From positions 1-21,236 of the IMG/VR virus record IMGVR_UViG_3300020439_000101: a stretch of DNA of 21,236 nucleotides; one strand, given 5' to 3'. The stretch's first letter is position 1, and each line of letters begins with the position of its first letter. The notes under the pieces are model-generated. The model ran no database searches. It saw only the letters and a program-made list of their open reading frames with translations, and had not been told where the DNA came from. The DNA comes from a virus. Of this stretch, positions 21,062 to 21,236 are shown piece by piece. The position numbers were made by a program, and so were the translations under genes.

Positions 21062-21236
21062 TGCCTAAACTACCAAAAGCAAAACAAAGACCATGGATTC
21101 CAAAGAAACCTCAACATTTGAGAGAAGTTGATAATGCTTCATTTTATAATTCAAAAAGATGGAGAGCGTTAAGGAATTACTTTATTCAAAAGAATCCATT
21201 GTGTGCTCAGTGTAAAAGGGAAGGAGAGGTGAAGGG
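21061..21236 (+). CDS. HNH endonuclease next to terminase, 5' part
   Basis: The first 58 complete codons of an HNH endonuclease are present; the window ends inside the gene. The start is proline- and lysine-rich (PKLPKAKQRPWIPKKPQ), then FYNSKRWRALRNYFIQKNPLCAQCKREG, the classical beginning of HNH enzymes that sit beside terminase small subunits in cos-packaging HK97-type phages. There the enzyme works with terminase to cut packaging sites. The catalytic HNH itself would lie beyond the window. The portal fragment at the other end fits a following terminase pair. Confidence 0.82.
   Translation, partial: MPKLPKAKQRPWIPKKPQHLREVDNASFYNSKRWRALRNYFIQKNPLCAQCKREGEVK

Overview
This window is most of the genome of a tailed, siphovirus-type phage of a Bacteroidota host, probably a flavobacterium. 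The evidence is a low GC content (roughly 30% by eye), all genes on the + strand and tightly packed with 1-14 base overlaps, A-rich leaders instead of Shine-Dalgarno sites before most starts, and a good Bacteroidota-type promoter (TTTG, 19 bases, TATATTTG) before the early genes. Several small protein types are also familiar from Bacteroidota phages, including a DUF3127 single-strand binding protein and a DnaA domain IV-like protein. No integrase, repressor, tRNA, rRNA or CRISPR array was seen. The window opens inside the portal gene and closes inside an HNH endonuclease gene of the kind found beside terminases. The missing part of a circular or permuted map is therefore probably the two terminase subunits and most of the portal.

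Late half (1-14114). Head genes come first: portal end, prohead protease with an unusual N-terminal extension, HK97-type major capsid protein, then the connector, stopper, gp10-like and tail terminator proteins. The terminator carries a LamG-like domain at its C-terminus. Two small unknown proteins and the major tail protein follow. A G/GT tail-chaperone pair is joined by a canonical -1 slippery heptamer (A AAA AAG at 6448-6454). After it come a 644-residue tape measure and a 1003-residue tail-tip protein. The lysis block has a one-segment membrane peptide, an M15 peptidase endolysin, a 29-residue cysteine-rich peptide and a GTA-type holin. A metallophosphoesterase closes the late operon before a strong terminator. 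Hairpin terminators also follow the major capsid and major tail genes, the two most abundant virion products.

Control region (14036-14332). This gap of about 300 bases holds the late terminator, an A-tract-rich block with nested 12-base direct repeats and a small inverted repeat, and the early promoter.

Early half (14333-21236). Three small unknown proteins lead. A recombination and replication module follows: a candidate annealing protein, an Fe-S PD-(D/E)XK nuclease, a DnaA domain IV-like protein, a DUF3127 SSB, a winged-helix protein and a winged-helix initiator-like protein. The initiator-like gene contains tandem 15-base repeats beside an AT-rich stretch, a candidate origin of the lambda-O kind. 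An orphan DNA methyltransferase and several tiny HTH, zinc-binding and membrane proteins come next. The block ends with NinB-like, VRR-NUC and HNH-type proteins. No DNA polymerase, primase or replicative helicase is visible, so the phage probably relies on the host replisome. All protein names rest on motif and gene-order recognition by eye, with no database search.
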